Source of the DNA: Sanderia malayensis
Lineage: Eukaryota > Cnidaria > Scyphozoa > Semaeostomeae > Pelagiidae
Length of the DNA: 64,000 bases
Reading direction: 5' to 3'
Assembly (NCBI GenBank): GCA_013076295.1
Contig: RQOL01000466.1
Coordinates: 3,453,080 to 3,517,079, forward strand
This document shows positions 49,069-61,519 of the stretch, piece by piece. Each line of letters begins with the position of its first letter. Positions within the stretch are counted from its first letter, which is position 1. The translations under genes and the position numbers were made by a program. The notes below the pieces were generated by a model that did not search any database, had not been told where the DNA came from, and was given only the letters and a program-made list of their open reading frames with translations.

Positions 49069-52000
49069 CTAAATGTCCACTGAAAGATCATCCTCGTTCA
49101 TGATAAGTCTATGGACTGGCAATACTTTCAGTATTAAGGATCCGTTGCTATTTTTGTCCGTAAGGTGGCTAACTAGGTTTTCTCTGTAGCAGCGCCACTG
49201 CAACTGCTCGCGAAGTGCCGTATACAAGTGATCGTCATCTGGGTACGACTTCAAGCAGGCCTTCAACTGCTCTTGTGTTTTACCCTTCAAATACTGGAGC
49301 AAGGTGGCTCGTTTTAAGACTACGATCTCGCAGCCAGAGCTCTTCAATATGAAACTTCTGTGCGGCGCAAATGTATCGTCACCTATTCTCGGCTTTTTTA
49401 GGCCCTGTAAAGAAAGAATATCACCATCATAATCATCATAATCGGTATTATCATTATCGTCATCATTAATTTTATCCTTCGACTTACAAATATTTCTCCT
49501 CTGAACAAAGTGGCAACCCTAACCAGTATGTTTTCGTGATTGTTGTTTTTGTGTGACACCGAGTACTTCTCGCGTGCTTCTCCATCTTCATTTTTGCTTA
49601 CTTTAGTTCTCCGCAGGTCTAAATTTAAGTGACAGCTGAGATTCGATCCAATGTAGGTGGTATGAGGTCTCGGTACTGTTTGGCGAGCCATTTGTTTGTC
49701 AGATGTATCGTTTTGACAATTATTCAGCATTTGCATGCTTGATCTCGTTGGAGATGTCAATAGCTGTGATCGATTCTTCCCTGTAGAAACATGACTTGCA
49801 CGCGTCAGCTGGAAATTCGATGCGAAATTGTTCTTCTTGCTTTCTAAATATGGCATGTCCAGATCTGACAGTGTTCTCGATCGTGTTGCACTTATACTTC
49901 TCATGTGCAATATGCTTTTTGATAGCTTTCGTAGTACCTCACACTGACCCTTAAATTGAATTGAAGTGAATTTAACTGAATTGAACCAATTCGTGTTGAA
50001 TTGAATTGAATAATTCTGGATTGAATTGAATTATATTGAATTGGATGACAAGATATGGATGTCCAGTGTTCATTGTCAATGTATGACTAACATCGAAAAT
50101 ATGCTACAATTTTACACTACAGGGTTGGGTCTCTTTACCTTTTTGCAGAAAAAAACAAGGTCCGATTCTTTTGTGTCTCTTGCAATTATTTTGTCGGAAA
50201 GATACTGATATGTGGATGATTTTTCAGCCAACGATTGTAGTGCGTCATTAGGAAGTTTGTTGAACAGCCTCAGTGTTCTACAAATGAATCGAGCAGCCAT
50301 CAAATGATTGCCAAAAAATTCGCAATGTTCAACTTAAATGAATCAACGGTAAGTAGGTATAAATTGTTTGCAGTTATATACCTGAAAAATTCAACTCTTT
50401 CGGATACTTCTTGTGTCAAACATTGGTCGAAGCCGAGTCCTCTGATGTCGTCAAGATTGATGACCAAGAAATCTGTGCTTGCCAGGCAGACTGCAGTAGC
50501 TTGCCTCACTGTGGTGCGAAACAGTGCCTCTTTCTGAACCATAAGCAAATCAAATGACGAAGTTATAAATGTAGAATGGATATAGTCCAAGGTACTTACC
50601 GCGGAGAAAGCATGTTGAAATTGAAAGAATGAAAAGAGACAAAATTGCAAACTTCAAGAGCAATATAAATCATAAATTATTCTCACCCCAAAACAGTCAC
50701 CCCTTTTCAAGACTGTTTGGTTTCCATGGCTGCGACCAGATTGTTCTTCATGTTTATCGAGTTCTTCTTTTAAGAATGCTTCTTCGTTTTCGTCTTTTAA
50801 CATGGCGACTGACCCATTAAAAATCGCGTACAGTGATTTTCCAATGTGACCTTTTCGAACAATAACACGTCCACGCTCAAACCTACGCAGAAGACACGTT
50901 GTTATTGGCAACAATCAAGCTATTTGGCAAGCAATTGTTCTACTTTTCACAAACATGTGCGTTGTGTTAGCAATGTTAGCAGTAAAAGAAATAGAAAGGA
51001 GAGGAAGAAAAGATTATTGTGATTATTGTCAAGGGAAGAAGAGCAGAATACTGTTAATGAAAGAAAGCAGAAAAGGGAATGTAAGGAAAACAGATCAAGC
51101 AAGTGTAACTTTGAGGCAACAATAACAAATATTAATACAGCAAGATAGAGAAGCAATCGCTTGTAACTTCAAAGAGAAAAGAAGCAGCCTGATACAGCCA
51201 GAAGCAAAATGGAGTAAGGAAGAGTAGACTCGTATAACATAAAGAAAGAGAGAATGAAGATAAAAAGAAAAGAAAAACATAGCATTGGATTGTTAGAAAA
51301 GACAACGTCACAGCAACAATCGTATGAAACAGCAGCCATATATTTGATTACAAATGAAAAGCAGAGGTGTTTATGGTGCGGATAATTGTGTATTTATTTT
51401 TATTTACCTTTCCGTTGTTGCTGCTTGGGCAAGAAGATTCAGCATTTCTCTTGTGTACTTTTGAAATACGTCAAGCTGTCTCATTAGGCAGCATAGCATT
51501 CTGACATCCTCTGCATTCCGCTCATCTGGCATTTTTCTGCAAATTTTGAATGCCCATTTTGGTATGGGTATCTGCTTCAACAAAATAACAATGAAAATAG
51601 TAGTGATAATGATAATAGCTCCACAACAATTAAAAATTATAATGGCAATAAAATAGTAACAATGGTTGTGGTTATGACGATGAAATGCGTCTGTTAAATA
51701 CAATTTTTTAAATAAATTATTTCTTATTAATTTTCAGCTTGTGACGTAAAGGTGAAACGAACCTCGCAGTTGGTTCGAAATTCAGCCAGATCGAACCACA
51801 GATCTTTTTTGTCTCCGTAATTGCCAGTGACTGCCGAATGAAGTTTCAAGCTCGAATGTGATTCTAGTGCATGGTATTTTCCTTTCTCTGCTGCATACCT
51901 GATCAGCTGGTTGCAAACGGTAATGAGTGTTTGTATCTGGGAAAAAACAAAGCGGTATGTGAATTGTTTTGCTTTCTTTCTCCCTATACTTCATACCCAG

Positions 52001-54796
52001 GTAGCTGTCATCAAGTATAGCATGTAGGATGCTGTATATATCTGCGAATAGTGCATACTGCACGTGTCTGGGCTTATGAGCAACGCACTAAGGACGTCTG
52101 ATTGTTTTTAACGCAATTAGGTAATATAACAGAAAATTAAGTCGCATTGTGATCGCAATCAAATCAGATCAAAATCTAGTTGAGCAATTAATTCCCGAGA
52201 GCATGCATGAATCGAATGTTTCTCTCCTTAGTGATTAGAGTGATTATGCGGATTAAAATGTGATTGCAGTGATTTGATTGCTTTAATAATAAACAATACA
52301 TTACGGGTCGTGATAAGTCGATGAACCTGAAGAGCGCAATCATAAAACTATTTTGATGTTTAAAAACTGGACTTACATTCTTGGAGACTTGTTTGAACCT
52401 CGCAATCTGAAACGAAAAAAATTTTTATAATTGATTTATCTTTAATCAGGATCAATCAATATTCACATTCGTGAACATGATGCAGCATAGCATGCTTATG
52501 CAACAGTAAATAACTCAATGAGTATATAAGAAATTAAGTAGTTAAAGTCAAAGCAATGATAAACAATGGTTTGCTGTTTGACTGACGAGTGCTCTTGAAC
52601 GAGACTCAGAGTTACAGATAATAATCAGTCTTCTGTTCTGTATTCCTATCCTACTAGGAGTACATTTGCGTTGTGTAGTTTGTACATCAAGTGCTTTATG
52701 CTTGTGCAGACAACAGTTTATACAAGATAAGCAAATAACATATACTATACAGGTGTGCGCATACACGTGTTGTGCAATGCAATGCTGCAAAACTTTGTCG
52801 CTGCTTGTCTGCGTAATACAACCATTGCCATTGAGATGGACTTTATGAGGCTTTTGTAAGTGCACATGCAATTAAAAGCCTAAATATGGACTTCGATAAA
52901 TTTATTAAACAACAAATTTCTTGATAACGATGGCATTCCATAAGCAATATTGCATTCAGTGTCTCAATTGTGTTGGACTAATTTCATGAAATTTATCACG
53001 TTTGTTGGTGTAAAATGCGTTTGTCTCTAATGTCTCCATATATTTAGATAAAGTGTCTTTGCTTTTCGCGTCTCTTTGTACATAATTAAACAAGTATAGC
53101 TCTTTTAGAGCAACAGAATAGTTTTTTTTACAAAAGTGTTAGGCCAAGCCTTCAGCTTGTTGAAGATTTTAGCCCAGCCATTACTCTAAAGAGCAACAAC
53201 TTTTGGGCCAATTACTATGCTAAACAGTTTCATTTCATAGTCGTTCTTGGAACGAATTCCAAAAACGAGTTTAAAACATGTTTGCTAATTATGAAGTTGT
53301 TAGTTGTTCAGCTATGGAAAAGTAATGTAATATGGGCTCAGTGCACTTCTCGTAAAGCATACAAGTCATTATCTGCATGTTATAATTGTTCATGTTGTGG
53401 CCCCAATATTGTCAACAGCAGGAATTCTAAGAATACCAAGGAAGAACAATTCAAATATGTTTCTATGAAATACGTGCGGGATAGTAGAGACTGATATTTT
53501 ATAGGCTTCGCTTATTAATTGGAGGATACATTGCAAGTATAAAGTATTAGTTGATTAAAGGCCGATTAAAGATTAAATTTTGAACAAGACAAAATTTATT
53601 AATGCATGTCTTACACCAGTGAGTTGCTGTCCTTGAGTTGCCATGAATTTATCGTCTTCACTTGGATTAACTTTAGTCGATAGACAATAGGGTTAGGAAG
53701 AAAGAGTTGTCGCATAAGCCAGCAAAACAAACTTTCCAAGCTAAATATCTGCACCCACTCACTGCTACTGCATCATTGCTTGCCATACAATGTTTGTAGG
53801 AGGCGTGACGCATATAGGTAGTGGAATACAAGACGAATAATTATTCTTGACTTGACTTCGGCCTGTATCCATGTAATTAACGATTAATATATTGAAAATC
53901 AAAACATGTATTGACTTTCAAAAAATGTTGTGGGCACAAAGGATTTGCATAACAAACTTCACTGATTGTGCGATAATAATTTAATAAAACAAATACACTA
54001 TTCTTTGAATCGGAAACACCTTCAAACCATTATATGATCCATATTGTTAAGAATACAATTTCTAGCATTTCGATGCATTGAAAGCATGCACGTTCTGACA
54101 TTGTAAAGAAACTTCATAATTGGGCTTATTATACCGACATTGCCTTTAACAATAACATGAAAATGTAACAGCAGTGACATAGAATTTCTACCCTGCCGGA
54201 GTTTGCAAGACAAACCTTGAAGAGGATACCCAACCATTCTTTAATGATTTCATATAGAGGTCAGAATATTCCAGACTCTTCTACAAGAGATTTCCTATCC
54301 TATATTTAAATTCATTTTTCGAAATACGCAACGCATACTTACTCCAGTCAGCCTAACGTCTTTCTGCGACACGTTTGTTCCAGGATTCTTGTTGCTTTTT
54401 GGAAGTATTGCAGCCTCTCGTTGCTTCTTTAATCTGTACTGCTCAAAGATATGACATTCAGCAGTGTTGATGTTGTCAAGTAGTTGAGCAGATCTTTGCT
54501 GTGGCATTCCACTTCGATGTTCCATGGATCTCTTTTTCGATCGACAAAAGCAGATATTACAAAATTCGCAAATTTCGGTTGTTTGTTTATCAGTTATAAC
54601 ATGCTCTTGAAGTCTGTAGTTATCAAGAATGATGACATTGTCTGCATTTCCGTCACATACACAGACAAGAGAGTTGTGACGTTGGCCCACACCGTAGCAT
54701 ACAATGAATCTGAATGAGGTGGACAATGCAATGTATTATCTGCCTTCTTAATAAGAATTATGCTTGAACTACTTACTTATTATTATTGTATGACAT
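49069..54796 (-). CDS. CNBD2-like protein with two cyclic-nucleotide-binding domains, 679 aa
   Basis: Exons in coding order: 54796-54777, 54709-54343, 52406-52377, 51936-51763, 51571-51408, 50882-50687, 50533-50382, 50277-50139, 49949-49488, 49404-49069. The 20-nt first exon encodes MSYNNN; the start is the Met that restores frame with exon 2. Residues about 45-115 hold a Cys cluster (EICEFCNICFCRSKK). Domain 1 (about 250-350) has 'RFERGRVIVRKGHIGKSLYA', IFNGSVAML and 'LKRGDCFGKEALFRTTVRQA'. Domain 2 (about 367-615) begins 'FFRTLRLFNKLPNDALQSL' and is split by a disordered insert of about 125 aa before LVRVATLFRGEIFGL. Gene order of motifs matches vertebrate CNBD2, a cAMP-binding sperm protein. 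The canonical Glu/Arg ligand pair of the phosphate-binding cassette is not clearly kept in either domain, so nucleotide binding is unproven. Confidence 0.85.
49951..50045. repeat. Degenerate (TTGAA)n simple repeat
   Basis: Runs of 'attgaattgaa' with interruptions in an intron of the CNBD2-like gene. Confidence 0.8.
52407..54342. other. Large intron of the CNBD2-like gene
   Basis: 1.9 kb between exons 2 and 3 of the minus-strand gene. ORFs on either strand (52548-52871, 53282-53494, 54022-54237) show no resemblance or splice support; no repeat structure stands out. Confidence 0.6.
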
Positions 54797-55670
54797 CAAT
54801 CGAATGAAGGCACTCGTGCGCAAATAAACTGCTTTTTCCGGTTAGCCAGAAGCGTCTAGAAGTACATTAATATTCAAACACTTGAGGTTGATAATTTTGT
54901 GATTGTGGCAGCAGTTCTGGCTGCGCCATGTTATCAATATTTTATTCTGCAATGTATTATATACATTCATATATATATATTAAACAATGAATATATTTAA
55001 ATATTTAAACATCATTAGATTTTTGGTGACAAAGGCATTGTCTTCAAGTAACATTCTGGTAACCTAAGCCTAATTTTTGTGGAGACTGCGTTCTTACATG
55101 ACAATGGAAGCCATGCCAGTTAAATGCGATGGCGAGAACAGTCTTGGTGTAATGCTGAGGAATTTATTTGCGAACAATGGCCGATTACAAATAATTAATA
55201 GGATTGCCAGTTGATGCACGTTTCAAACTTGTACTTAATTACAGAATAATCAACGCATTTTTTAATCAACATTGATCTTGTTTTTGGCATAACTCCACGT
55301 AATTGTTGTGGCATTATAAGAAATGCTTTCAGGCCAATGCATAACGATTAATTAATATTAACAGGTCAGAATTTGATTGGTTTAGAGTTATGATCGGGCA
55401 CCAACCATTGGCTTTCTACTTCGAAAGCCGTTTGTAAGCAACCTCTGTTGGCAGGATCACATGCTGAAATATTCAGCTTTAAAGGTAAAACACAGAAAAA
55501 CAAGTGCTTTGCATCTTTCGATTGATAATTTACTCTATTAAAATGCTTTATTAGCGGTATGTGACTACATGAAACTATCTAACCAATAGTACAGTAAACT
55601 ATTGCATGTAAATGTTCAACAGTAGATTGATAATCATAAATATAAAGCTGGCTGCATTACGATTGTTTGT
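54797..55670. other. Intergenic; 3' UTR of the beta-helix gene
   Basis: A minus-strand AATAAA (TTTATT at 55547-55552) lies about 120 nt beyond the beta-helix stop and is the likely polyadenylation signal. The remainder is AT-rich, with a 'tatatatata' run near 54970. Confidence 0.5.
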
Positions 55671-58600
55671 TTAATTTGTTGTAAATGTCCAAACATCGCC
55701 TTTGTACAGGCCAACAGATGGCACAATAGCATCTACCCTCCAATAGTAAGACTGCTTTCCTCCCAGCCTCGATTTCAGGTAGATAACATTCTGCTCTTCG
55801 GTGGTTGTACTTCCGAGATATTCCTTACCAATCTTGCCTACCGCATCATGCACTTTCTTGTAATCGTCGCCAAAGTAGACATCATGGGAGCTGGCACCGA
55901 TTGCGTTCAACCACATCAATGCATTACGGTTTGCCGCCTTTACGTTTTGGCCTTGATTTGGTGGTACTGGCGAGCTGGCTTTATACATCTGTCTGCCCGG
56001 AATCCAATACACAATCATCTTCGGATCGTACGTGTACGGACCGGCTCCGAGCGGTATATACTTTGATCCGCTTCTTGGTCGGAAATCAAAGTTGTCAGGA
56101 TCCATCAGCTCATTTCGGACGTTTCCGAACACGTTTCGCTTATGGACCTTTCCTGCCAATGGCCATGTGACTTTTCCGGTTCTACCACCATTTGCAACAT
56201 CAGCTACGTTTGCAATCACCACTGTATCATTATTGATCATGCCAGGGTTCTTTCGAACGTATTTCAGCACGCACAACGTGCAACCAGCACCTTGCTTATC
56301 ACTATCTTTGCCGTTTTGTTTGTCGAACGCTAAGTTGTTATAAACCTTGTGATTATCTCCTTTAACCATCAAACCATTACATTTGAAGACAACGTTTTTT
56401 GTGAATGTACCATTTTCGCCAATTTTCGGTGGCTCTCCGTCAAAACGTAAGCCATACTTGGGCGATGAATGCACCCAGTTTTGTAAAGCTAATGAACCAG
56501 GCTGTTTCGGCACAGTTAAATGTATTCCACTACCATCGTTCATTATAATTCCCCAGCATTGTTTGTACACGTGATTCAATTCAATCCGAGATCTCAAGCC
56601 GGGCCTGTATCCTGAGGTGGCTCCATTGTAACCCAGTGTATTACGCACAAAGTGATCACTGATCCCATTGGACACAATAGTTCCTTTGCCCCCTGTGAAT
56701 GTAGCCATGTTTGCTCCAGTCCAATCATTGTAAAGAAAAAGATTATTTTTAACGGTTGTATTCATGCCAGTGAACTCCAGTGCAACGCCATCCGTTCCAA
56801 AGAAAGTGCAGTTGTGGATTTGAAAAGTGCCGTACTTTTTTATTTTTTTGTACCTTGCATAGGCACTAATTTTCGTCCATTGCGGGGGTGCGGGATCACC
56901 GAGCATGCGCTTTGAATATGATGGGTACTTGAAGTTTAGCGACTGAAATGTCAACTCGTCAATGTTGTTGTTGTTGACATCAACTGACTCTGCCAGCAAT
57001 GTTGTTGCGAAGAAATCTAAGTCTTTCACAACCAGATTAGAGCTGTTCCATATTTTAATTGCATACGTTTGAACTTTGCCCCTCAGCTCGTGTTTCGCTG
57101 GACTATCACCGTCTTTTGTCCACACGTATAACATCTTTGTTGTTTTGTTGTAATACCATTCTTCGGCCTGATCTAGCAGCTCCAATTTGTCCTCGAGAAA
57201 GTACCTCGAGTTCTTTGCTATGAAATGTTTGTTCTTGAACGTGTCGTGGTACGTGAAGGAGTTCGATCCAGCCGTGTGACTCTCAACTTTTGCCACAAAC
57301 GTATTGAAACTGCCGATATTCATTACTGCCATAGCACCAGTCATGTCTATACTCGTGTTTGCCAGGGAATCGCCTTTATTAACCATGATGCCTGGCTTGG
57401 TAGCAGAGTCAACCTTCGACCAATAGCTGCCGTTGAAGATAGTACGATTGGACCACAGTGAGTTGGGCCAGCGTGCATTTGTCATCATTTCACCGTCGAC
57501 AAATAATTGCGATATGTCAGCATCTATCCTTGCACTAAAATGTAATTAACTTCAATTAATTGATGCTGTAACATTGTTGAAACCTGTTTCTTACATTACC
57601 ATTACTCTAATGGTAGTGCACCGCAAGAAACGCGCGACTGAAGGACTTATGGTCTCCCTCCGTGTGCGAGCATGATGGTTGATTTGTTGCATTTAATTTC
57701 GTTCGATCAAAATTGGTAAAACAATTTGTCAGCAGAATTCTCTGCAAACTGGAAAAAAGGCCAGTGAAAACGAGATTTTGATATTTTATGGACGTTTACT
57801 GGACATCGTGATGTGACATCGTGTGCCAATTGAAACGATTCTATCTCCTTTTTCATTATTTGTCTACCCTCTCAACTTACACATGTCATTTTAATTCGTA
57901 TTTACCCGGAAGAATCACTTCTCCCAAAAAACCTGGTAATCGTCTGATAACGAAGCTTATCTAAATGAATTGCAATTATCTGCTGATAATATTAGTTTAT
58001 CTCTACATTTGGATTTTGATAAACTTGTTTGCGTTATTTTATGTCGCATAAATCAAGGATGATCACGGATCAACTTTGTTTAACAGCCTTGAACTCCAAT
58101 TACATTGTGTGGTAGGCAGGGTCAGGGCCGGTTCCAGAAAATTTTCTTCGGGGGGTGTAAGCTTTTATGCACCGAGCAATTCAAAAAAAAACCTTACCAC
58201 AAAACAATATAAACTTTCGTAACATAATTTTACCGACCAAAAATCGAAATTTACCGAATAAATCGCTAAAACTCAATTCTTGGGGGGGTGTCACACCCCC
58301 CCACACCCCCCCATGGAACCGGCCCTGGGCAGGGTTTTGCTTTACCAAGCCGATAGACATGTTTTATATCTGAATCTCGCAGATCCTCTTGTTGTTTATC
58401 TAACCTTATGTACGAGTCATTGATTCTGGCGTACTCCCATCCCATGCTGACCTTGTAATGTAACTTGCCAACTTTTTTGAACTTTCGGGCATTGTAGCAA
58501 GCGCTATTAGTAGTACAGTTTTATTTTAGCACGCTTTCACGTCTTAAGGTTAGCCTTATTGTCGCTAATGTTGACTTGAATCGAATCTTTCTCACCTGTA

Positions 58601-58936
58601 GATGTTGCTTGTTGGGGAGATTTTACTCCACGACTTTGCTTGTATGAACACAGATCCATCCAGATAGGGTCTATCCTCTCTGAACCCAGTAATAATAATC
58701 GGTTTATTTTTTGTTCCATGTTTTCCAGTGATGACCACATCTTCGTGATATCTTCCTGCTTTGATCTGACAAACATCGCCTGGTGATTTGACAGCATCTA
58801 CGCAATCTTGGATTGTAGAAAAAGGGGCCCGGCTTGTTCCAATCTGTCGGGTTTTTGTTGTCTTGCTGTCTACGTAAAATGTCTTTGCAGAAATAGCTTG
58901 AAGACAAGCAAGAATGCAGAATGACACGACCAACAT
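55671..58936 (-). CDS. Secreted right-handed parallel beta-helix protein, bacterial style, 734 aa
   Basis: Two exons only: 58936-58596 and 57534-55671, joined in phase 2 ('NIYR|SARIDADISQLFVDGE'-type junction, with S replacing R). Residues 1-17 are a signal peptide (MLVVSFCILACLQAISA|K). The start of a pectate-lyase-like helix follows, with 'APFSTIQDCVDAVKSPGDV', 'IKAGRYHEDVVITGKHGTKN' and 'PIIITG'. A long region of Asn/Gly-rich beta-helix turns covers about 150-620 ('NCTFFGTDGVALEF', 'NNLFLYNDWTGANM', 'NDGSGIHLTV', 'NVVFKCNGLMVKGDNHKVYN'). A 'DFRPRSGSKYIPLGAGPYTY' segment and a C-terminal Ig/FN3-like domain (about 645-734: SSHDVYFGDDYKKV, YYWRVDAI, GDVWTFTTN) follow. This order is common in secreted polysaccharide-binding or -cleaving proteins of Planctomycetes, Verrucomicrobia and Bacteroidetes. 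No catalytic residues can be assigned. Confidence 0.85.
58123..58327. mobile_element. Non-autonomous hAT-type MITE with 8-bp TSD
   Basis: Ends CAGGGCCGGTTCCAG / TGGAACCGGCCCTG are inverted repeats. Perfect 8-bp flanks GGCAGGGT lie at 58115-58122 and 58328-58335. The 205-bp interior carries no ORF but has G/C homopolymer-rich 'tgggggggtgtcacaccccccc'. It is inserted in the single intron of the beta-helix gene. Confidence 0.9.
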
Positions 58937-59704
58937 TTTAACTACCTCCTAAGAAAGACCGAACCCAAGGTCGAGCCAACAACAAGGATTCACTTAAAGC
59001 CCCAGGTTCTACTTTTGGCTTATTTATTCCGTATCATAGTTTACCTATTTTTGTAAATATTGCATTAGCTGCAGTGAATTTCTGTTGGGAAAGTCGCAAT
59101 AATTGTAAATCTGAGGAATGAAATTGATTTCGACATCAAACCGCTTGTTTTATCAACTGTGTAGACACTTGAAATAATTAAGAGAATTTGTAGACAGCCC
59201 TTAATAGTCCACATAGTGGGAGAAAATTGTCACAATTTAATGGAAAATTTTCAATGAATTCGCATAAAGCTGTGCATATCCTTGTGAACGTTTTTGAACA
59301 AAACATTGTTTATGGATTTCGATGTTTTCTTACTATGACGTCATTCAAAATATTTTGACGCATACTTGAGCTCTGCGACCAAAGTTGTTGGCCTAAATTT
59401 TTGTTACAGAATAATTGTTGAGATTATAGAAGGTAACCAATTTTGAATCGTTGAAAATCACGTTTGCATGCTTGTTTTTAATTATATGACGATGGTGAAT
59501 CTAACCAAACGTTTTGCAACTCCAGTAACAAGTAACGAAGTTGAATGGAATGGAGTTACGTTGTGACCCTGCCCCGCCCCCTTTTTTCCCGGACGACCAT
59601 TTCAGCAAAAGGCCTTTACGTCTCCTTTGATTATATATTACTTAACCGCTATTTAAAACTAGTACTTTATATCAAACAGTTGTAAGAAATAAAGCAGGGT
59701 AAAG
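58937..59704. promoter_or_regulatory. Divergent upstream region shared by beta-helix and LanC-like genes
   Basis: The two genes start head-to-head 768 bp apart, so both promoters should lie here. A C-rich 'ccctgccccgcccccttttttccc' stretch is at 59566-59590, and TATATTA and ACTTTATATC occur about 70 and 40 nt before the LanC-like start. These are suggestive only. Confidence 0.4.
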
Positions 59705-61435
59705 ATGTCCGCGAGGAGAGAATTTACTAATCCTTTTCAAAATTACCGAGCCCTCGAAGAGGAAGAAAAGGTACGTGGAAAGTTTTTATAATTCGACATT
59801 TGAGCTTCGAAGTTTAGAATCTCGCGTGGTCGCATGCAAAAAATCAATCAAATTATCAAACATTTTGACTTAGCATATGATCTACAGGTCTACATTCTTA
59901 TTTGGTGAAATTCTTTGCAGGTGAACGATGAATTTCATTCAAAAATCAAGCATTGGATTGACAAGAATCTGACAATATTGAAAGACAGTGCTCAGCACCA
60001 TCATAGAGACTACAGCATTTACACTGGCTCAACAGGTAAAAAGTAACATATACCCCAATGCTGCAAAAGGTTGCATAGTATTACCACTTTCAAACATTGT
60101 ATGAGTGCAAACATTTTTACTGTGCATTGCTCACACTGCAGGGTGTCACAGTTTCTAATCAGATCTTGAAGTACTATGCTGCACAATTTCATTTAATACA
60201 TCAAGTGTTAATAATGCATTTTATAGGTAATGCATATCTACTCTATTTCCTGGCTAATGGCATTTACAAGGGTGGTGCAAAAGAAAAAGAATTAGTAGAT
60301 ATTGCTTATTCTATATGTCAGTCATCTTGCAGTCACTTGACTGAGAAACGAGTCACATTTTTATGCGGAGATGCAGGTAAGAAGTTCGCTATAAAGTTTT
60401 CTTCAACTGTATCATTTCGTTCCATGGTATAATGTAAGTACAATTAAACTTTGATAAAGTGATGCGATAGAATAAGAGATTTCTTTGAGATTTTGCATTA
60501 TCAAGGGCTAAAACTGAAGCGTTGATAGATCAAATCACAAGTCAAATGTCAATGCATGAAACTCATTGTTTTTTATTTTTAGGGCCCTTGTGTCTGTGTG
60601 CTGTTTTAGCCTCAAAAAAAGGTGACATGCAGACGATGGATAGAAACATCAGTAAACTGACTGCAATGGTTGACAGGTGCTGCCATGATCATAGCATTCC
60701 AGATGAAGTTCTTTACGGTAGAGCTGGGTACTTGTATGCATTGCTTTGGGTGCAACAGCAACTTGGCACTGACACTATCAGTGACAGTCTTCTATTAAAG
60801 GTCTGTTCAGTGATTATATGTGCTAAGATCTATGTTAATAAGATATGATTTATGATTTACTTAAATGTATGTAATTTATGTAAATTTATGTAAATTTATG
60901 TAAATAGAAATGTAAAGCATGTGGATAAAACAGCACCATTTTTTTCAACGTGCGACATTGAAGCGAAGATGAATCATTGTAACATGAATTGAAATCAGCA
61001 TTTCTTTTACAGGTGTGTGATTCGATTCTCAAACGTGGTTCCAATCTTGCACGCAAAGATCACGCTAGAATGCCACTGAAATTCATGTGGCATGATAAAG
61101 AATACATCGGAGCAGCACATGGGTATATCGGAATTCTTTACTTGTTACTTCAGGTACTTCGAGTTTCATTTGACTCTCCATCTCAGTCTTTTTACACATG
61201 TATTTGTAAGAAACAAGGATTTATTTGACGCTATATGTTTTTACAGCCTCAATTGCTGAAGCACAAGCTAATACAAGAGGCATTGCCAGACATTAGGCAA
61301 TGCATCGACCACCTGGCATCAATGCGATTTTCTTCTGGAAATTTCCCCTCTTCAATGGGTAATAATACTGATAAGTTAATTCAATGGTGTCACGGAGCTC
61401 CTGGTGCTGCTATTCTCTACGCAAGAGCCTTTCAG
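59705..61435 (+). CDS. LanC-like protein, 5' part (6 exons, 3' end beyond window)
   Basis: Exons 59705-59770, 59921-60035, 60227-60376, 60583-60800, 61013-61153 and 61247-61435, which ends at a GTGAGC donor. These give 293 aa of a family usually of about 400-420. Family signs: 'FTNPFQNY' start, 'YTGSTGNAYLLYFL' (first GxxG barrel repeat), FLCGDAGPLCLCAV, 'DEVLYGRAGYLYALLWV', 'GAAHGYIGILYLLLQ' and IQWCHGAPGAAILYARAFQ. Cys about 278 in WCHGAPG is the first zinc ligand. The C-H pair of the later CHG motif and the last barrel repeats are not in the window. Eukaryotic LanC-like proteins bind glutathione and add it to dehydroamino acids; the missing exons carry part of that site. The following intron runs into the satellite array. 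Confidence 0.92.
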
Positions 61436-61519
61436 GTGAGCTGATACGTTTTTTTGGTTCATCTGTTTTCCCGTAAAGTGTGTTAGTACAGATAGAGAGG
61501 GCGATGGCTATAACAATCT

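Noticed and set aside
55805..57461. Plus-strand ORFs opposite the beta-helix gene
   Set aside because: Antisense shadows; no signal or motif of their own.
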